Positions 23,902 through 33,993 of a stretch of 64,000 nt of DNA are shown here, piece after piece. Position 1 is the stretch's first letter. Each line of letters begins with the position of its first letter. The notes under the pieces are model-generated. The model was not told the origin of the DNA. It ran no database searches and saw only the letters and a list, made by a program, of their open reading frames with translations. Origin of the DNA: Haloprofundus halobius (GTDB lineage Archaea > Halobacteriota > Halobacteria > Halobacteriales > Haloferacaceae). A program made the translations under genes and the position numbers. Where the stretch lies: positions 2,232,001 through 2,296,000 of the forward strand of contig NZ_CP083666.1 in the NCBI RefSeq assembly GCF_020097835.1. Direction: 5' to 3'.

Positions 23902-26003
23902 GCGTACTCGAAGTCGACGACCTGAAAGTCACGTACAAAACCGACGACGAACCGGTCCACGCCGTCAACGATGTCTCCTTTACCATTGAGAAGGGCGTCA
24001 ACTACGGACTCGCCGGCGAGTCCGGTTCCGGCAAGTCCACCGTCGCGGAGGCGCTGCTGGGCCTGCTCCCGGGCAACGGCACTATCGAGCGCGGGACCAT
24101 CGAGTTCGACGGGACGGACCTCACGTCTCTCTCAGAGGCCGAGCGCCGAGATATCCTCTGGGAGGACATCGCCTACATCCCCCAGAGCGCGATGGACTCG
24201 CTTGATCCAGTAATGTCGACCGGCGATCAGATCGCGCAGGCGATCCACGCCCACCGGAACGTCACGGACGCCAAGGCCCGCGACCGCGTCTATGAACTGT
24301 TCGAGATGGTCGGCCTAGACCCCGAACGGATCGACGACTATCCCCACGAGTTCTCCGGCGGGATGCGCCAGCGGGTCACCATCGCAATGGCGCTGGCTCT
24401 CGAGCCGGACCTCATCATCGCCGACGAGCCGACGACTGGGCTGGACGTGATCGTCCAAGACAAGATCATCGACAAAATCCTCGAGATTCAGGAGCGGACG
24501 GACAGCTCGCTGCTGTTGATCACCCACGAGATCGGCGTCATCGCCGAGACCTGCGACGAGCTTTCGATTCTCTACGGCGGGAAGGTCATGGAACAGGGCA
24601 GCGTCGACAACGTGCTGGTCAATCCCACGAATCCGTACACGATGGGGCTGAAAAACTCCTTCCCGGAGATCGACGAGGAGGATGGGGATCCCGTTGCGAT
24701 TCCCGGATCGCCGCCGAACCTGAACGGGGAGACGACAGCCTGCGTGTTTCAGGACCGCTGTCCGTTCGCCACCGACGAGTGCGGGGAGTCCCACCCGGAA
24801 CTCGTGGATCTCCCCAACCGAAACCACCGGTCGGCCTGCCACCGCGTCAAGGAGGCCGCGCAAATGCGGCAGGTGGCCGACGACCCGGAGACGTGGGACA
24901 TCCCCGACGACAGCGACGGCAGCTCCGAGCGCGGCGAGGTCATCCTCGAGACCGAGAACCTCGAGAAACACTACAAGCAGAGCCAGCCGCTGCTGAACAA
25001 GTTCCGTGGCGAGGACCCCGACCGCGTGAAGGCGGTCGACGGCGTCTCACTGTCGGTCCGCCGGTCGGAGGTGCTCGGGGTCGCTGGCGAGAGCGGCTGC
25101 GGAAAGTCGACGCTGGGTGAGACGATGGCACTGCTCGAGAACCCGACCGGCGGCGACCTGACGTTCGACGGCGAGCCGTACGAGTACTACCAGGACGGCA
25201 ACCTCCAGGAGTTCCGACGGAAGGTCCAGATCGTTTTCCAGGACCCCTTCGACTCGCTGAACCCGCGGCAGACGGTCCGTAAACTCGCCGGCGAGCCGCT
25301 GACGATCCACGACTACCGAACCGACGAGAAGGAGCGGGCCATCGTCGAGACGCTCGAGAAGGTGGGGTTGACTCCCGCCGAGACGTTCCTCGACAAGTAC
25401 CCGCACGAGCTCTCTGGCGGCCAGCGCCAGCGCGTGGCGGTCGCCAAGGCGCTGGTACTCGATCCGGACTTCCTGATCTGCGACGAGCCGGCGTCGATGC
25501 TGGACGTCTCGCTAAAGGTCAACCTACTGAACCTGCTGCGGGGGCTGGCCGACGCCGAGGACATCGGCATCGTCTACATCTCCCACGACCTCGCGAGCCT
25601 GGTGCAGGTGTCCGATCGACTGGCCATCATGTACCTCGGCCGCGTTATCGAGGAGGGCGAGGTCGACGCCGTCGCGACCGCGCCTGAACACCCCTACACC
25701 GCGTCGCTGCTGTCGGCCGCGCCCGAGAAGGATCCGACTACAGACCGGACGCGCGTCCTGCTGGAGGGAGAGCCGCCGGATCCGGTCGATCTCCCCTCCG
25801 GCTGTGCGTTCGCCCCGCGGTGTCCGAAAGCGGAGGAATCGTGCCGGGAGGCCGAGCCGACCATCGACGAGACCGGCGACGAGAGCCACCGGGCGGCGTG
25901 TTACTTCCCGGAGAGCGAAAGCGGGCCGGCCGCCTCGGACGCGCCCGCGCCGGACGACGACGAGTTCCCGGCGTCCGCGAACACCGACTCGGTGGGCGAC
26001 TGA
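23898..26003 (+). CDS. Fused oligopeptide ABC ATPase (DppD-DppF in one chain)
   Basis: 701-residue protein with two complete nucleotide-binding domains. First half: Walker [10 protein letters not shown], signature FSGGMRQRV, Walker [14 protein letters not shown], then a C-terminal oligopeptide-transporter Cys cluster ([14 protein letters not shown]...C). Second half after a ~40-residue acidic linker: [30 protein letters not shown] and its own cluster ([14 protein letters not shown]...C). Both Cys clusters are of the kind that can bind Fe-S in DppD/F proteins. Normally two genes; here one polypeptide can supply the heterodimer. Last gene of the operon. Confidence 0.93.
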   Translation: MSVLEVDDLKVTYKTDDEPVHAVNDVSFTIEKGVNYGLAGESGSGKSTVAEALLGLLPGNGTIERGTIEFDGTDLTSLSEAERRDILWEDIAYIPQSAMDSLDPVMSTGDQIAQAIHAHRNVTDAKARDRVYELFEMVGLDPERIDDYPHEFSGGMRQRVTIAMALALEPDLIIADEPTTGLDVIVQDKIIDKILEIQERTDSSLLLITHEIGVIAETCDELSILYGGKVMEQGSVDNVLVNPTNPYTMGLKNSFPEIDEEDGDPVAIPGSPPNLNGETTACVFQDRCPFATDECGESHPELVDLPNRNHRSACHRVKEAAQMRQVADDPETWDIPDDSDGSSERGEVILETENLEKHYKQSQPLLNKFRGEDPDRVKAVDGVSLSVRRSEVLGVAGESGCGKSTLGETMALLENPTGGDLTFDGEPYEYYQDGNLQEFRRKVQIVFQDPFDSLNPRQTVRKLAGEPLTIHDYRTDEKERAIVETLEKVGLTPAETFLDKYPHELSGGQRQRVAVAKALVLDPDFLICDEPASMLDVSLKVNLLNLLRGLADAEDIGIVYISHDLASLVQVSDRLAIMYLGRVIEEGEVDAVATAPEHPYTASLLSAAPEKDPTTDRTRVLLEGEPPDPVDLPSGCAFAPRCPKAEESCREAEPTIDETGDESHRAACYFPESESGPAASDAPAPDDDEFPASANTDSVGD

Positions 26004-26039
26004 ACCCCCGGTCTACACGATGAGGAGATAACTACTGAT

Positions 26040-26622
26040 ACTCGAAGACGACACAATCGACTATCGCCGGCACTCCCCGCCGGGCAAGGTAGAGATTTCA
26101 ACGGCGAAATCGGCGAGTACGCAGCGTGATCTCTCGCTTGCGTCTCCCCCGGCGTCGCGGCCCCCTGTCGGGACATCACCGGAGACGAGGCCAGCGCCTA
26201 CGACTACATCGTGAAGGGCAATCTCGTCGGTGTCGTCTCGAACGGGTCGGTCGTGCTCGGACTGGGCGATATCGGTGCACAGGCGTCGAACCCCGTCATG
26301 GAAGGCAAGGACGTCCTGGTCAAGCACTTCGCCGACATCGACGTGTTCGAGACGTCGAACGTGACCTCGACGACCCAGACGCGTTCGTGCAGACAGTCGC
26401 GGCGATGGAACCGACCTTCGGTGGCATCACTCTCGAAGACATCAGAGCGCCCGAGTGCTTCGAGATCGAGCGCCGCCTCTGCGAGCAGATGGACGTCCCC
26501 GTGTTCCACGACGACCAGCACGATACTGCCATCAGCGGTGCGGCGCTGCTCAACACGGCCGAGGTCGTCGACAAAAATCTCGCCGACCTCCGGTCGCCTT
26601 CGCCGGTAACGGCGCAGCCGCG
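26040..26622 (+). pseudogene. Decayed malic enzyme (maeB-type) fragment
   Basis: Three successive frames carry consecutive pieces of NAD(P)-dependent malic enzyme: HSPPGKVEI...TQRDLSLA (frame of 26071), then [20 protein letters not shown] and [20 protein letters not shown] (frame of 26151), then [15 protein letters not shown]...[20 protein letters not shown] (frame of 26126), and finally [10 protein letters not shown]. Frameshifts fall near 26140, 26355 and 26592. The 5' start and everything after the NAD-binding glycine motif are missing. Only about 190 of more than 400 codons remain. Confidence 0.9.
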
Positions 26623-26648
26623 ACCCGACGCCGCCCCTTGAATCGTCA

Positions 26649-26667
26649 CCGTTCGAAAACTGAACGG
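26649..26667. repeat. Short inverted repeat after the pseudogene
   Basis: CCGTTC-GAAAACT-GAACGG, 6-bp arms with a 7-nt spacer. Possible transcription stop or hairpin; no further support. Confidence 0.25.
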
Positions 26668-26828
26668 GCGCGACGGGTAAGCGACCGATGCGACGAACGT
26701 CCGTCACGACAGGCGAGCACCCAACACGACAGGTGAGCGTCCGCCGAAACGAGCGGGACGACGGCGACGCTGCACGACCCCAAACAGGACGCCCCGAGCT
26801 ATTTCGGCCTGACTCTCCTACATCTCCT

Positions 26829-27623
26829 ATGTCGAAGGTCGCAATCACCGGTGCGGCAGGTAACGTCGGCAGAGAGGCGCTGCGCGCGTTCGAGGGCACC
26901 GACCACGAGGTGACGGCGATCACCCACCGCGAACACGACGACCTCGACAGCGTCGTCCTCGACGTGACCGACGCCGACGCGTTCGTCGACGTGCTCTCGG
27001 GACAGGACGTGCTCGTCCACCTCGCGGCGAACCCCTCGCCGTCGGCCGACTGGGAGGGCGTCTTCGAGACGAACATCGACGGGACGCGCAACGCCTACGA
27101 GGCGGCCGTCGACAACGACCTCGACCGGGTCGTCTTCGCCTCCTCGAACCACGCCGTCCACCAGTACAACGTCGGCGACCCCGACGACCCCGAGTCGCTG
27201 ACCGACAGGGTTCGGACCGTCCGACCCGACGACCCGACGCTGCCAGACTCCTTCTACGGCGTCTCGAAAGTGTCCGGCGAGGCGCTGGGGCAGCTGTACG
27301 CCGCACGCCACGACGTCGACGTCGTCAACCTCCGCATCGGCTGGCTGCTCACCCCCGACGACCTGCGCGAGAGAGACGCCGACCCCGACGTCGACTCGCA
27401 GTTCCTCCGCGCGATGTGGCTCAGTCCGCGCGACTGTCGGGCCGTCCTCCGCGACGCGGTGACGGCGTCGCTGGAGGGCGACGGCCTCGGGGACACCGGC
27501 GGCGAGGCGATGACCGCTCACGGCGTCTCGGCGAACGACGACCGCTACCTCTCTCTCACCGAGACGCGACACGCAATCGACTACCGACCGCGGGACAACT
27601 CGGCGACCGAACTCGACGAGTAG
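26829..27623 (+). CDS. NAD(P)-dependent epimerase/dehydratase-type extended SDR
   Basis: 264 residues from ATG 26829. Rossmann motif [13 protein letters not shown] near residue 5, [10 protein letters not shown], the Ser region [14 protein letters not shown] and catalytic YGVSKVSGE (Tyr-x-x-x-Lys). Length and the [14 protein letters not shown] stretch resemble uronate dehydrogenase/glucose-type NAD epimerase relatives in haloarchaea. Substrate not assigned. Lies just beyond the transferred block. Confidence 0.87.
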   Translation: MSKVAITGAAGNVGREALRAFEGTDHEVTAITHREHDDLDSVVLDVTDADAFVDVLSGQDVLVHLAANPSPSADWEGVFETNIDGTRNAYEAAVDNDLDRVVFASSNHAVHQYNVGDPDDPESLTDRVRTVRPDDPTLPDSFYGVSKVSGEALGQLYAARHDVDVVNLRIGWLLTPDDLRERDADPDVDSQFLRAMWLSPRDCRAVLRDAVTASLEGDGLGDTGGEAMTAHGVSANDDRYLSLTETRHAIDYRPRDNSATELDE

Positions 27624-27676
27624 CACCTCGCGGAGTCGGAAACCGTTTTCCCCGCGGCGACCCGAGTGCTCGGACG

Positions 27677-28327
27677 ATGGAGCGACAGGAAGCGCTCGAC
27701 CGCGTCGAAGCGCTCGTCGACACGGTCGAGTCGGAGACGATGCCGGTTCCCGTCCGCGAGATATGGGTGTACGGCGACGTGGCGCTCGGACTCGACCCTA
27801 TCGACCGTCTCGACGTCTATCTCACGAAGGATATCATGATGCGTGGAGACGCGGACGCGGAGCGGGCGGTCGAGTTGGAGAACCGATTCGGCGTGAAGGG
27901 TCTCGGCAAGAGCGTCTCCGCCGACTGGGCCGAACAGTTTCCCGACTACGTCCGCGCCAACGACAACGGCTACGCCGCCCCCGAGAAGTGTCTCGCGGCG
28001 CACCTGCTCGACGACGGTGAACCCGTCCACCTCGAAGTCTGCAACGCGAGTTTCGACGACAACGTCACCCAGCGACTGAAAGGGGCCGTCGCCCGCGACG
28101 CGTACGAGGAGATTCTCGACCCGCGCGGCGTCTGTCTCTGGCTGGATGGCCAGCGCGGCGACGAGGCTCTCGAAAAGCTCCGCGGCGGCGAACTCCCCTT
28201 CCCGACGCTTTCGGGAGCGCTGGAGATGCTCGGGATGGACGACGAAGCGGCGCAGACCGCCGCGACGCGGATGCGCGAGTATCGCGCCGAACAGACGGGG
28301 ACGACGGTCCGCGGCGATGTCGTCTGA
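27677..28327 (+). CDS. Conserved haloarchaeal protein of unknown function
   Basis: 216 residues, soluble, acidic. Near the N-terminus VREIWVYGDVALGLDPIDRLDVYLTKD looks like a degenerate nucleotidyltransferase core strand (G-D/S pattern with downstream acidic residues). The rest (GYAAPEKCLAAHLL, RGVCLWLDGQ) is not recognised. A haloarchaeal DUF is likely. Co-oriented with the epimerase, gap 53 bp. Confidence 0.75.
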   Translation: MERQEALDRVEALVDTVESETMPVPVREIWVYGDVALGLDPIDRLDVYLTKDIMMRGDADAERAVELENRFGVKGLGKSVSADWAEQFPDYVRANDNGYAAPEKCLAAHLLDDGEPVHLEVCNASFDDNVTQRLKGAVARDAYEEILDPRGVCLWLDGQRGDEALEKLRGGELPFPTLSGALEMLGMDDEAAQTAATRMREYRAEQTGTTVRGDVV

Positions 28328-28394
28328 GCGCGTGACCGGTCGGGGTTCCTGACAGTCCGACGTTCTATTTCCGTGGACGATGATCGTTCACCCG

Positions 28395-28601
28395 ATGAGT
28401 CGAGACCGCACGTCGAGACGACGGTTCGTCCGTATCGCCGGCTCCGCGAGCGTCGCAGCCACAGTCGGGGTGGCAGGGTGTTCGACACCGGGCGGCGAGG
28501 GAGAGGACGACGAAGGCGAGGAGGGTGGCGAAGATGGTGAAAACGGCGGCGAAGGCGGCGAGGAGGACGACTCGGTCGTCGGGCCGAGCGCCGACGAGTA
28601 A
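28395..28601 (+). CDS. Small Tat-exported lipoprotein with an acidic Gly/Glu tail
   Basis: 68 residues from ATG 28395 (28380 is an alternative). Twin-arginine motif SRRRFVRIAGSAS, hydrophobic stretch, and lipobox VAGC. The mature part is almost entirely Gly, Glu and Asp (e.g. GEDGENGGEGGEEDD) and would be an extended, negatively charged surface tail. No folded domain. Function unknown. Confidence 0.65.
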   Translation: MSRDRTSRRRFVRIAGSASVAATVGVAGCSTPGGEGEDDEGEEGGEDGENGGEGGEEDDSVVGPSADE

Positions 28602-28623
28602 TCCGACCGACTTCGGTGCTCCC

Positions 28624-29424
28624 TCAGATCCGTCCGACCGTCACGTCGAACGGGACGACTTCCGCGCGCCGGTACTCCCCGGCTTGCATCTGGTCGACGA
28701 CCGACCGACCCATCTCGCGCCACTCGGCGCGGAGTGCGTCGAACTCGGCGTCGGAGAGCGCCTGCCGGAGTTCGGTCTCGTATCGCTCGAACCCCTCGCC
28801 GGTCGCCTTCATCCGGGCGCTCCGAACATCACCCTCGGCGTACGGCGGTTCGACGACTTTCCGCTGGTGGTGGCGGCGCGTCCCGATCTCGGAGAGTCCC
28901 GCGTCGGCGAACAGTTCCAAGACTCGACTTCCGAGAGAGACGTCGGTCCGGACGCCGTCGATATACGCCTCTCTGACGGTACGTTCGAGCGTCACCTCGC
29001 GGTCCACCGTCGAGTCGACACCGACCGAGGCGTTGTCCGGTTCGACGGCCGCGACGAGCTCCGAGGAGGTGCGGGCGAACTCGGTGACGGCCGCGCTCGG
29101 GTCGGGGAGGTTGCTCAGCAGGGCTTGACAGACTACGAGGTCGGCGGCGTCGTCGACAACGGGCAGTCGCGTCGCGTCGCCGGCGACGACCGAGATCTCG
29201 GTCTGCTCGCGAGCGACGCGGAGGAGTGTCGGGTCGGCGTCGACACCGACGACCTGCGCCTCTCGGGCTTCGTCGGCGAGGACGCGGGCGAGTTCGCCGG
29301 TGCCGCACCCCACGTCGAGAATCCGACGCCGGTTCGGCAGGTCGAGGGCGGAAAGCGCCTCACGCGACCCGCCCCACATCCCCTCGCGGGTTCGTTCGAG
29401 GTACTCGGCGGAGAACCGGCGCAT
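28624..29424 (-). CDS. Class I SAM-dependent methyltransferase
   Basis: 266 residues. SAM-binding motif I RILDVGCGTGELARVL near residue 35, acidic end of strand 2 VVGVDADP, motif with VVAGDATRLPV and DLVVCQALLSNLPDP. The C-terminal third carries a substrate-recognition region not matched to a known family. ATG 29424 is convergent with the lipoprotein gene and lies 68 bp downstream of nfo. Confidence 0.88.
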   Translation of the reverse strand: MRRFSAEYLERTREGMWGGSREALSALDLPNRRRILDVGCGTGELARVLADEAREAQVVGVDADPTLLRVAREQTEISVVAGDATRLPVVDDAADLVVCQALLSNLPDPSAAVTEFARTSSELVAAVEPDNASVGVDSTVDREVTLERTVREAYIDGVRTDVSLGSRVLELFADAGLSEIGTRRHHQRKVVEPPYAEGDVRSARMKATGEGFERYETELRQALSDAEFDALRAEWREMGRSVVDQMQAGEYRRAEVVPFDVTVGRI

Positions 29425-29491
29425 GACTCGCCGTTCACGGCGGTCGCTGATAAGCGAGGGGGATTCGGGGTCGAAAGAACTGAGAGGGCCG

Positions 29492-30322
29492 TTAGCTTTC
29501 GCGCAGTTCCTTCACGCGGGTGATGTCCCACTCGAACCCTTTCTCGGCCTCGTTGGGCGTCTCCAGCACCAGCGGCACCTCGGCGAGGTCCGGGTGGTTG
29601 ACGAACGCTGTCATCCCTTCCTCGCCGATGTAGCCTTCGCCGATGTGGGCGTGTTCGTCCTTGTTCGTCCCGCACTCGTGTTTCGAGTCGTTCAGGTGAA
29701 CGCACTTGAGGTGTTCGAGACCGATCACGTCGTCGAAGGCGGCGACGGTGTCGTCGACGCCCTCGGTCGTCGAGAGGTCGTAGCCCGCGGCGAACGCGTG
29801 GGCGGTGTCGAGACAGACGTCGATGTCGAGGTCGGCGTTCTCGATGACGGTCGCGAGGTGTTCGAAGTCGCCGCCGAGTTTCGTGCCGCTGCCGGCGTCG
29901 CTTTCGACGAGCACCGTCACGCCGTCGGGGACGTCGAGTTCGTCCAGCGCCGACGCGGCGTTCTCGAGGCCCCGGTCGACGCCCGCGCCGGTGTGCGCGC
30001 CGAGGTGGACGTTGACGTACTCGACGCCGAGCTGCGCCGCCGCGTCGACTTCCTTCTGCATCGAGTCGATGGACTTCTCGCGGAGGCCGTCCTTCGGCGT
30101 GCAGAGGTTGACCAGGTACGACGAGTGGATGACCCACGGGCCGTCCAACTCGGCTGCCGTCCCCTCGCGGAACGCCGCGGCGTCCTCGTCGCTGATCTCC
30201 CCGTGCTTCCACACCTGCGGGGAGTGGGTGAATATCTGCCCGCAGTTGCCGCCGACGGTCGTCTGCCGTTCGACGGCGTTGCCGACGCCGCCCGCAATCG
30301 AGACGTGTGCTCCGACTCGCAT
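29492..30322 (-). CDS. nfo: Endonuclease IV (AP endonuclease)
   Basis: DNA base-excision repair enzyme that incises at abasic sites. 276 residues from ATG 30322, opening [17 protein letters not shown]. Zinc ligands are visible in [59 protein letters not shown] and VLETPNE. Complete TIM-barrel metal cluster, so activity is expected. A longer upstream start at 30349 is possible but unlike the family. Confidence 0.95.
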   Translation of the reverse strand: MRVGAHVSIAGGVGNAVERQTTVGGNCGQIFTHSPQVWKHGEISDEDAAAFREGTAAELDGPWVIHSSYLVNLCTPKDGLREKSIDSMQKEVDAAAQLGVEYVNVHLGAHTGAGVDRGLENAASALDELDVPDGVTVLVESDAGSGTKLGGDFEHLATVIENADLDIDVCLDTAHAFAAGYDLSTTEGVDDTVAAFDDVIGLEHLKCVHLNDSKHECGTNKDEHAHIGEGYIGEEGMTAFVNHPDLAEVPLVLETPNEAEKGFEWDITRVKELRES

Positions 30323-30373
30323 ATCAGCGCGGAAGAATTGAACGGGCATAGGGACTTCGGAGTCGCCGCCCGA

Positions 30374-31198
30374 CTACCCCGACCGCGACTCGGCGCGCCG
30401 CCGGACCCACTCCCCGGATTCGTACTTCTCTCGCGCCCGCACGCGGGCGCGTTCCAGCTCTTCGTCAGTCCACTCGCCTTCCTCGGCGTCGACCCACTGG
30501 CCGAGCGCGTCTTCGAGCGCCGACACGGCCTCCTCGCGGGATACGTCGGCTTGTTCGTCGATGCCGGTGACCCGTTCGCGGAACGTCTCCGCGTCGATTC
30601 CGGGGTCGGTGAAGACGCCGAGGTGTCGGTCGGCGAGGACGCTGTACGTCAGCGAGCCGTGCTGGATGACGGCGTCGCGGCGGCGGTATTGGGCGTTGCC
30701 GCTTATCTTGCGACCGCCCGCCACCACGTCGTGGGCGGGGTGCAGTTCCCGCAGGTAACACGCCGGTTGGTGGATGGCCGGCAACTCCTCGTCGGCGAAG
30801 TCGGCGTCGACGCCCATCCGCTCGAACCCGTCGAGGACGGGCGTGCAGAGCAGGTGGTAGCAGTCGAGCAGGCGACTCGGCAGCTCCTCGGCCGGCGCGG
30901 TGATGGAGTAGGAGATGTCGCCGAGGTTGTCGTGGTAGATACCGCCGCCGCCGGTCTGGCGGCGCGTGACGGCGATTCCCTCGCGCTCACAGAGCGCCCA
31001 GTCGACCGTGTCGGGCTCCTGTCGGTAACCCAGAGAGAGCGTGCTCGGTTCCCATCGGTAGACGCGAACGGTTCTCGGGCCGCCGTCGGCGGCCGTCTCG
31101 GCGGCGATCTCGTCCAGCGCCATGTTCATCGGCCCCGCCCGGGACTCCTCGCGGACGAGTCGCCACCGGCGGTCTGCCGACGGCGCGTCGTCGGTCAT
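30374..31198 (-). CDS. Lipoate-protein ligase A-family protein
   Basis: 274 residues. BPL/LplA/LipB fold: GPMNMALDEIAAE at the N-terminus, SLGYRQEPD, ligand loop RRQTGGGGIYHD, and the catalytic Lys in AGGRKISGNAQYRR. The C-terminal ~60 residues (EEGEWTDEELERARVRAREK) form the accessory helical tail typical of archaeal members. Either a lipoyl ligase or an octanoyltransferase; context does not separate them. Confidence 0.88.
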   Translation of the reverse strand: MTDDAPSADRRWRLVREESRAGPMNMALDEIAAETAADGGPRTVRVYRWEPSTLSLGYRQEPDTVDWALCEREGIAVTRRQTGGGGIYHDNLGDISYSITAPAEELPSRLLDCYHLLCTPVLDGFERMGVDADFADEELPAIHQPACYLRELHPAHDVVAGGRKISGNAQYRRRDAVIQHGSLTYSVLADRHLGVFTDPGIDAETFRERVTGIDEQADVSREEAVSALEDALGQWVDAEEGEWTDEELERARVRAREKYESGEWVRRRAESRSG

Positions 31199-31278
31199 AG
31201 TCGGCGATAGGCGGGAGTGAGAGAAAGTGGTTACGACGTGTGAGCGGAGAGGGGGGAGTCAACCGACCGGTGCTGCGA

Positions 31279-31944
31279 TTACGGTCCGAACTGCTCGGCG
31301 GCGTAGGCGGCGAGGTGGCCGTGGGCGCGTCGGAGACGCTCCGAGAGCGCCTGGTGGCTGATTCCGAGGTCGTCGGCGAGTTCCGAGAGTTCGGCCCCGC
31401 GCGGCACCTGGTAGTAGCCGCCGTCGAGCGCCGCCCGGAGCGCCTCGCGCTGGGAGGCGGTGAGCCCGAACGTGTCGTCGACATCGGACCCGTTCCGGGC
31501 CGTGTCGAACTCGCGGATGCGCTGGACGGAGAATCCGGCCGCCTCCTCCTCGGTGACGCGCAGCGTCCGCGAGAGCGAGTCGCGGTGTGGGAACAGGATG
31601 CGGAACGTCCACGCATTGTTGCGGGCGGAGGCGTTCATGATGGTCGCGCCCTCGTCGTCGAGCAGACGGGCGACCGGTTCGAAGCCCTCTGCCCAGTCGA
31701 GGCGGTAGAGTCGTCGCTCGCCCTGTTCTTTCAGGAGTGCCGCGTCGGTGAGGGTGTGGTCGGTGGCCAGCGCCTGGTCCAACGTCCCCCAGTCGTCGCA
31801 GCGCATCCAGACGAACGCGAGCAGGCGGTCGGTTCCGTGGGCGGCGACTGACTCCGCTTCGATTTCGAGGCCCGGTACGCTGGTGAGCGTACTCTGAAGT
31901 GGAAACTGCTCGGTCGGGTGTTCGAGGGTCGCGACGACGCTCAT
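31279..31944 (-). CDS. HTH-10 (Bat-type) transcription regulator
   Basis: 221 residues. N-terminal ~150-residue alpha/beta sensor region without a known ligand motif; C-terminal Bat HTH: LTASQREALRAALDGGYYQVPRGAEL then LADDLGISHQALSERLRRAH. Stands between the lipoate-ligase-like gene and the gas-vesicle cluster on the same strand. It is 109 bp past the last gvp gene, so a regulatory link to gas vesicles is possible but not shown. Confidence 0.85.
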   Translation of the reverse strand: MSVVATLEHPTEQFPLQSTLTSVPGLEIEAESVAAHGTDRLLAFVWMRCDDWGTLDQALATDHTLTDAALLKEQGERRLYRLDWAEGFEPVARLLDDEGATIMNASARNNAWTFRILFPHRDSLSRTLRVTEEEAAGFSVQRIREFDTARNGSDVDDTFGLTASQREALRAALDGGYYQVPRGAELSELADDLGISHQALSERLRRAHGHLAAYAAEQFGP

Positions 31945-32053
31945 ACCGATATCGAACGTGCCCGACGGGGATTAGTAATGGGGCGGATACCCGGAACGGT
32001 TCGCGTTACTGAGCGCTTTCGTCGGTGGAACAGTCACGCGTCTGTGCGTAATC

Positions 32054-32365
32054 TCATCCTGCTTCGTCGTCTCCGCTCGGCGTCGTCGGTGTCGGTCGAG
32101 CGCTCGAATTCGGTCGCGCCCCTCGCGAACCCCGCAACGTCTCCTCTCGTCGGCGTGCTCGCTCACGCGTTTTCTCGTCCCAGTCGGTGAGCAGACCGTA
32201 CTCGTGCATCGTCTCCATCCCGGCGAGTGCCGCGCGCAGTTGGACGCCGAGAAGGGGGATGTCCGCGACGGTGACGATGAGGTCCGCCTGTATCATCACT
32301 CCCTCCGTGAGCAACACGTCGAGGAGGTCGACCACCGCGTCGTCGTCCCGACGCGTCGGTCTCAT
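32054..32365 (-). CDS. gvpM: Gas vesicle protein GvpM
   Basis: Minor GvpA-family structural/nucleation protein. 103 residues: VVDLLDVLLTEGVMIQADLI, TVADIPLLGVQLRAALAGM and TMHEYGLLTDWD follow the GvpA/J/M core. A hydrophilic Arg/Ser-rich tail of ~35 residues follows. Its ATG overlaps the gvpL stop (ATGA). Last gene of the leftward gvp operon. Confidence 0.9.
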   Translation of the reverse strand: MRPTRRDDDAVVDLLDVLLTEGVMIQADLIVTVADIPLLGVQLRAALAGMETMHEYGLLTDWDEKTRERARRREETLRGSRGARPNSSARPTPTTPSGDDEAG

Positions 32366-33288
32366 CTCTCACCCTCGTCCGCGTGGCCTCTCTCCTCCGC
32401 GTCTACGTGGTCTCCCTCCTTCTCGTCGTCCGCCCGGTCGGCGTCGCCCGTGCCGTCGGGCTCCCCCTCACCGGGCGACGGCGCGAACGTGTACGGCGGC
32501 CACGGGCCGGTGTACTGCACCTCGGACGTCTCCGGGCGCGCCGTCACCTCGTCGAGCACGTCGCCGATGGGAATCTCGTTCTCCTCGGGCGCGAGAACGG
32601 CCACCCGAAACGAGGGGCCGTCCGTCGACCGCTCGGCGTCGTCGAGCGACACGGACGGACGACCGAGTTCCTCCATCCGCTCGACCAGCGGGTCGAGTCG
32701 GTCCACGAGCGCCGTCACGCGCTCTTCGCGCTCGGCGTACACGAGGTCCGAGAGGCGCTTGTCGTACTGCTTCTGGACGAGAAACGACGTCCCCTCCGAG
32801 GAGGACTCCAGTGTTCCGGCGAGTTCGGCCAGTCGGTCGTCGGACGATTCGACCGCCTCGGCGAGCGCGTCCTCGTCCCAACCGACTTCGATGCGGTACT
32901 CCCACTTCCCCGCGAACGCGTCGAGGTGCCGCCGCTGAGTCGCCGCGGTTTCAGCCAACCAGTCGCTGACCGCCGCGTCGCCGCCTTCGACGACGGTACC
33001 GAACCGAAGCGGCAGCGGCGTTCCGAACGCCTCGCCCGCCGCGTCGACGACGTGCTGGTGGCGCAGCAACGACCGCTTGACCGCCGAGAGGTCGGTGGGG
33101 TTCGGCGTCACCTCGCAGCGGTGGACGACCGCGCCGACGCCGTCGCTCGCGACGAGATACGCCTCCGCCCCGCCGACGCCCGATTCGGTCCATTCGGTCT
33201 CGGTGTCGCGGCCGTCGACGGCGACGACGCAGTAGACGTAGCGCCCGTCGTCGACGGTCGTCCCCGGGTCGGCGGTCGGTGCGCTCAT
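32362..33288 (-). CDS. gvpL: Gas vesicle protein GvpL
   Basis: GvpF/L-family accessory protein for early gas-vesicle assembly. 308 residues: opening DGRYVYCVVAVDG, LRHQHVVDAAGEAFGTPLPLRFGTV and EVQYTGPWPPYTF, shared with GvpF. The C-terminal ~40 residues form an acidic tail. Overlaps gvpM and gvpK by 4 nt each. Confidence 0.93.
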   Translation of the reverse strand: MSAPTADPGTTVDDGRYVYCVVAVDGRDTETEWTESGVGGAEAYLVASDGVGAVVHRCEVTPNPTDLSAVKRSLLRHQHVVDAAGEAFGTPLPLRFGTVVEGGDAAVSDWLAETAATQRRHLDAFAGKWEYRIEVGWDEDALAEAVESSDDRLAELAGTLESSSEGTSFLVQKQYDKRLSDLVYAEREERVTALVDRLDPLVERMEELGRPSVSLDDAERSTDGPSFRVAVLAPEENEIPIGDVLDEVTARPETSEVQYTGPWPPYTFAPSPGEGEPDGTGDADRADDEKEGDHVDAEERGHADEGER

Positions 33289-33596
33289 CGCGACTCGACT
33301 CCTCGTTCGCGGTCGCCGAGGTCGACCAGCGCGTCGTTGACGAGTCCGTCGAGATCGCCGCGCAGTCGGTCCACGTCGTCGCCGACGCCGACCTCGTCCT
33401 TCAGTCGCTCTATCTCCGCTTCCAGTTGCGCGAGGTGAGCGCCGAGTCGCTCTATCTCCTCGTCGGTGAGCGCTCCCGACTCCATCCGTCGAATCGCCTC
33501 GCGTTCGAGCGCGTCGATCAGTATCTCGACGACGGCGACGACGAGCGCGAACAGTCCGTCGGAGGCGTCCTCGCCGTCGATGTCAACCGTCGGCAT
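33285..33596 (-). CDS. gvpK: Gas vesicle protein GvpK
   Basis: Small helical accessory protein of 103 residues: GLFALVVAVVEILIDALEREAIRRMESGAL and LGAHLAQLEAEIERLKDEV, the family's two helices. Overlaps gvpJ by 14 nt and gvpL by 4 nt. Confidence 0.93.
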   Translation of the reverse strand: MPTVDIDGEDASDGLFALVVAVVEILIDALEREAIRRMESGALTDEEIERLGAHLAQLEAEIERLKDEVGVGDDVDRLRGDLDGLVNDALVDLGDRERGVESR

Positions 33597-33993
33597 CGTC
33601 GTCCCCCGATTCGGCGGTCGCTTCGGGTGCTTCGGTTTCCTGTTCCTCGGCTTCGTCGGCGTCTTCGGTCTCGTCGGCGTCCTCGGTCTCGTCTTCGGCG
33701 TCGCTGCTGGACGCGTCGATGACCGGCGCGAGCGGCCCGTCTTCGCCTTCCGGAAGGCTGTCGCGCCCGGACGCCGCTTCGACGCGTCGCATGTCGGTTC
33801 CCTCGGGGAACTGCAGGCCGTACTCGGCGGCCGTCTCGAACGACGCGATGGCCGCCCGGAGTTCGATGCCGAGCAGTTCCGTCTGGCCGACGGAGACGAC
33901 GATGTCGGCGTTGATGACGATACCTTTGTCCAGAAGCATCTCGACGACGTCGGCGAGACTGTCGCTGGTTCGTGTGGGGCCGGCGCTACTCAT
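33583..33993 (-). CDS. gvpJ: Gas vesicle protein GvpJ
   Basis: GvpA-related minor shell/tip protein. 136 residues: core VVEMLLDKGIVINADIVVSV, TELLGIELRAAIASFETAAEY, then an Asp/Glu-rich disordered tail of about 55 residues (EDETEDADETEDADEAEEQE). Overlaps gvpI-position gene by 4 nt. Confidence 0.92.
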   Translation of the reverse strand: MSSAGPTRTSDSLADVVEMLLDKGIVINADIVVSVGQTELLGIELRAAIASFETAAEYGLQFPEGTDMRRVEAASGRDSLPEGEDGPLAPVIDASSSDAEDETEDADETEDADEAEEQETEAPEATAESGDDDADG

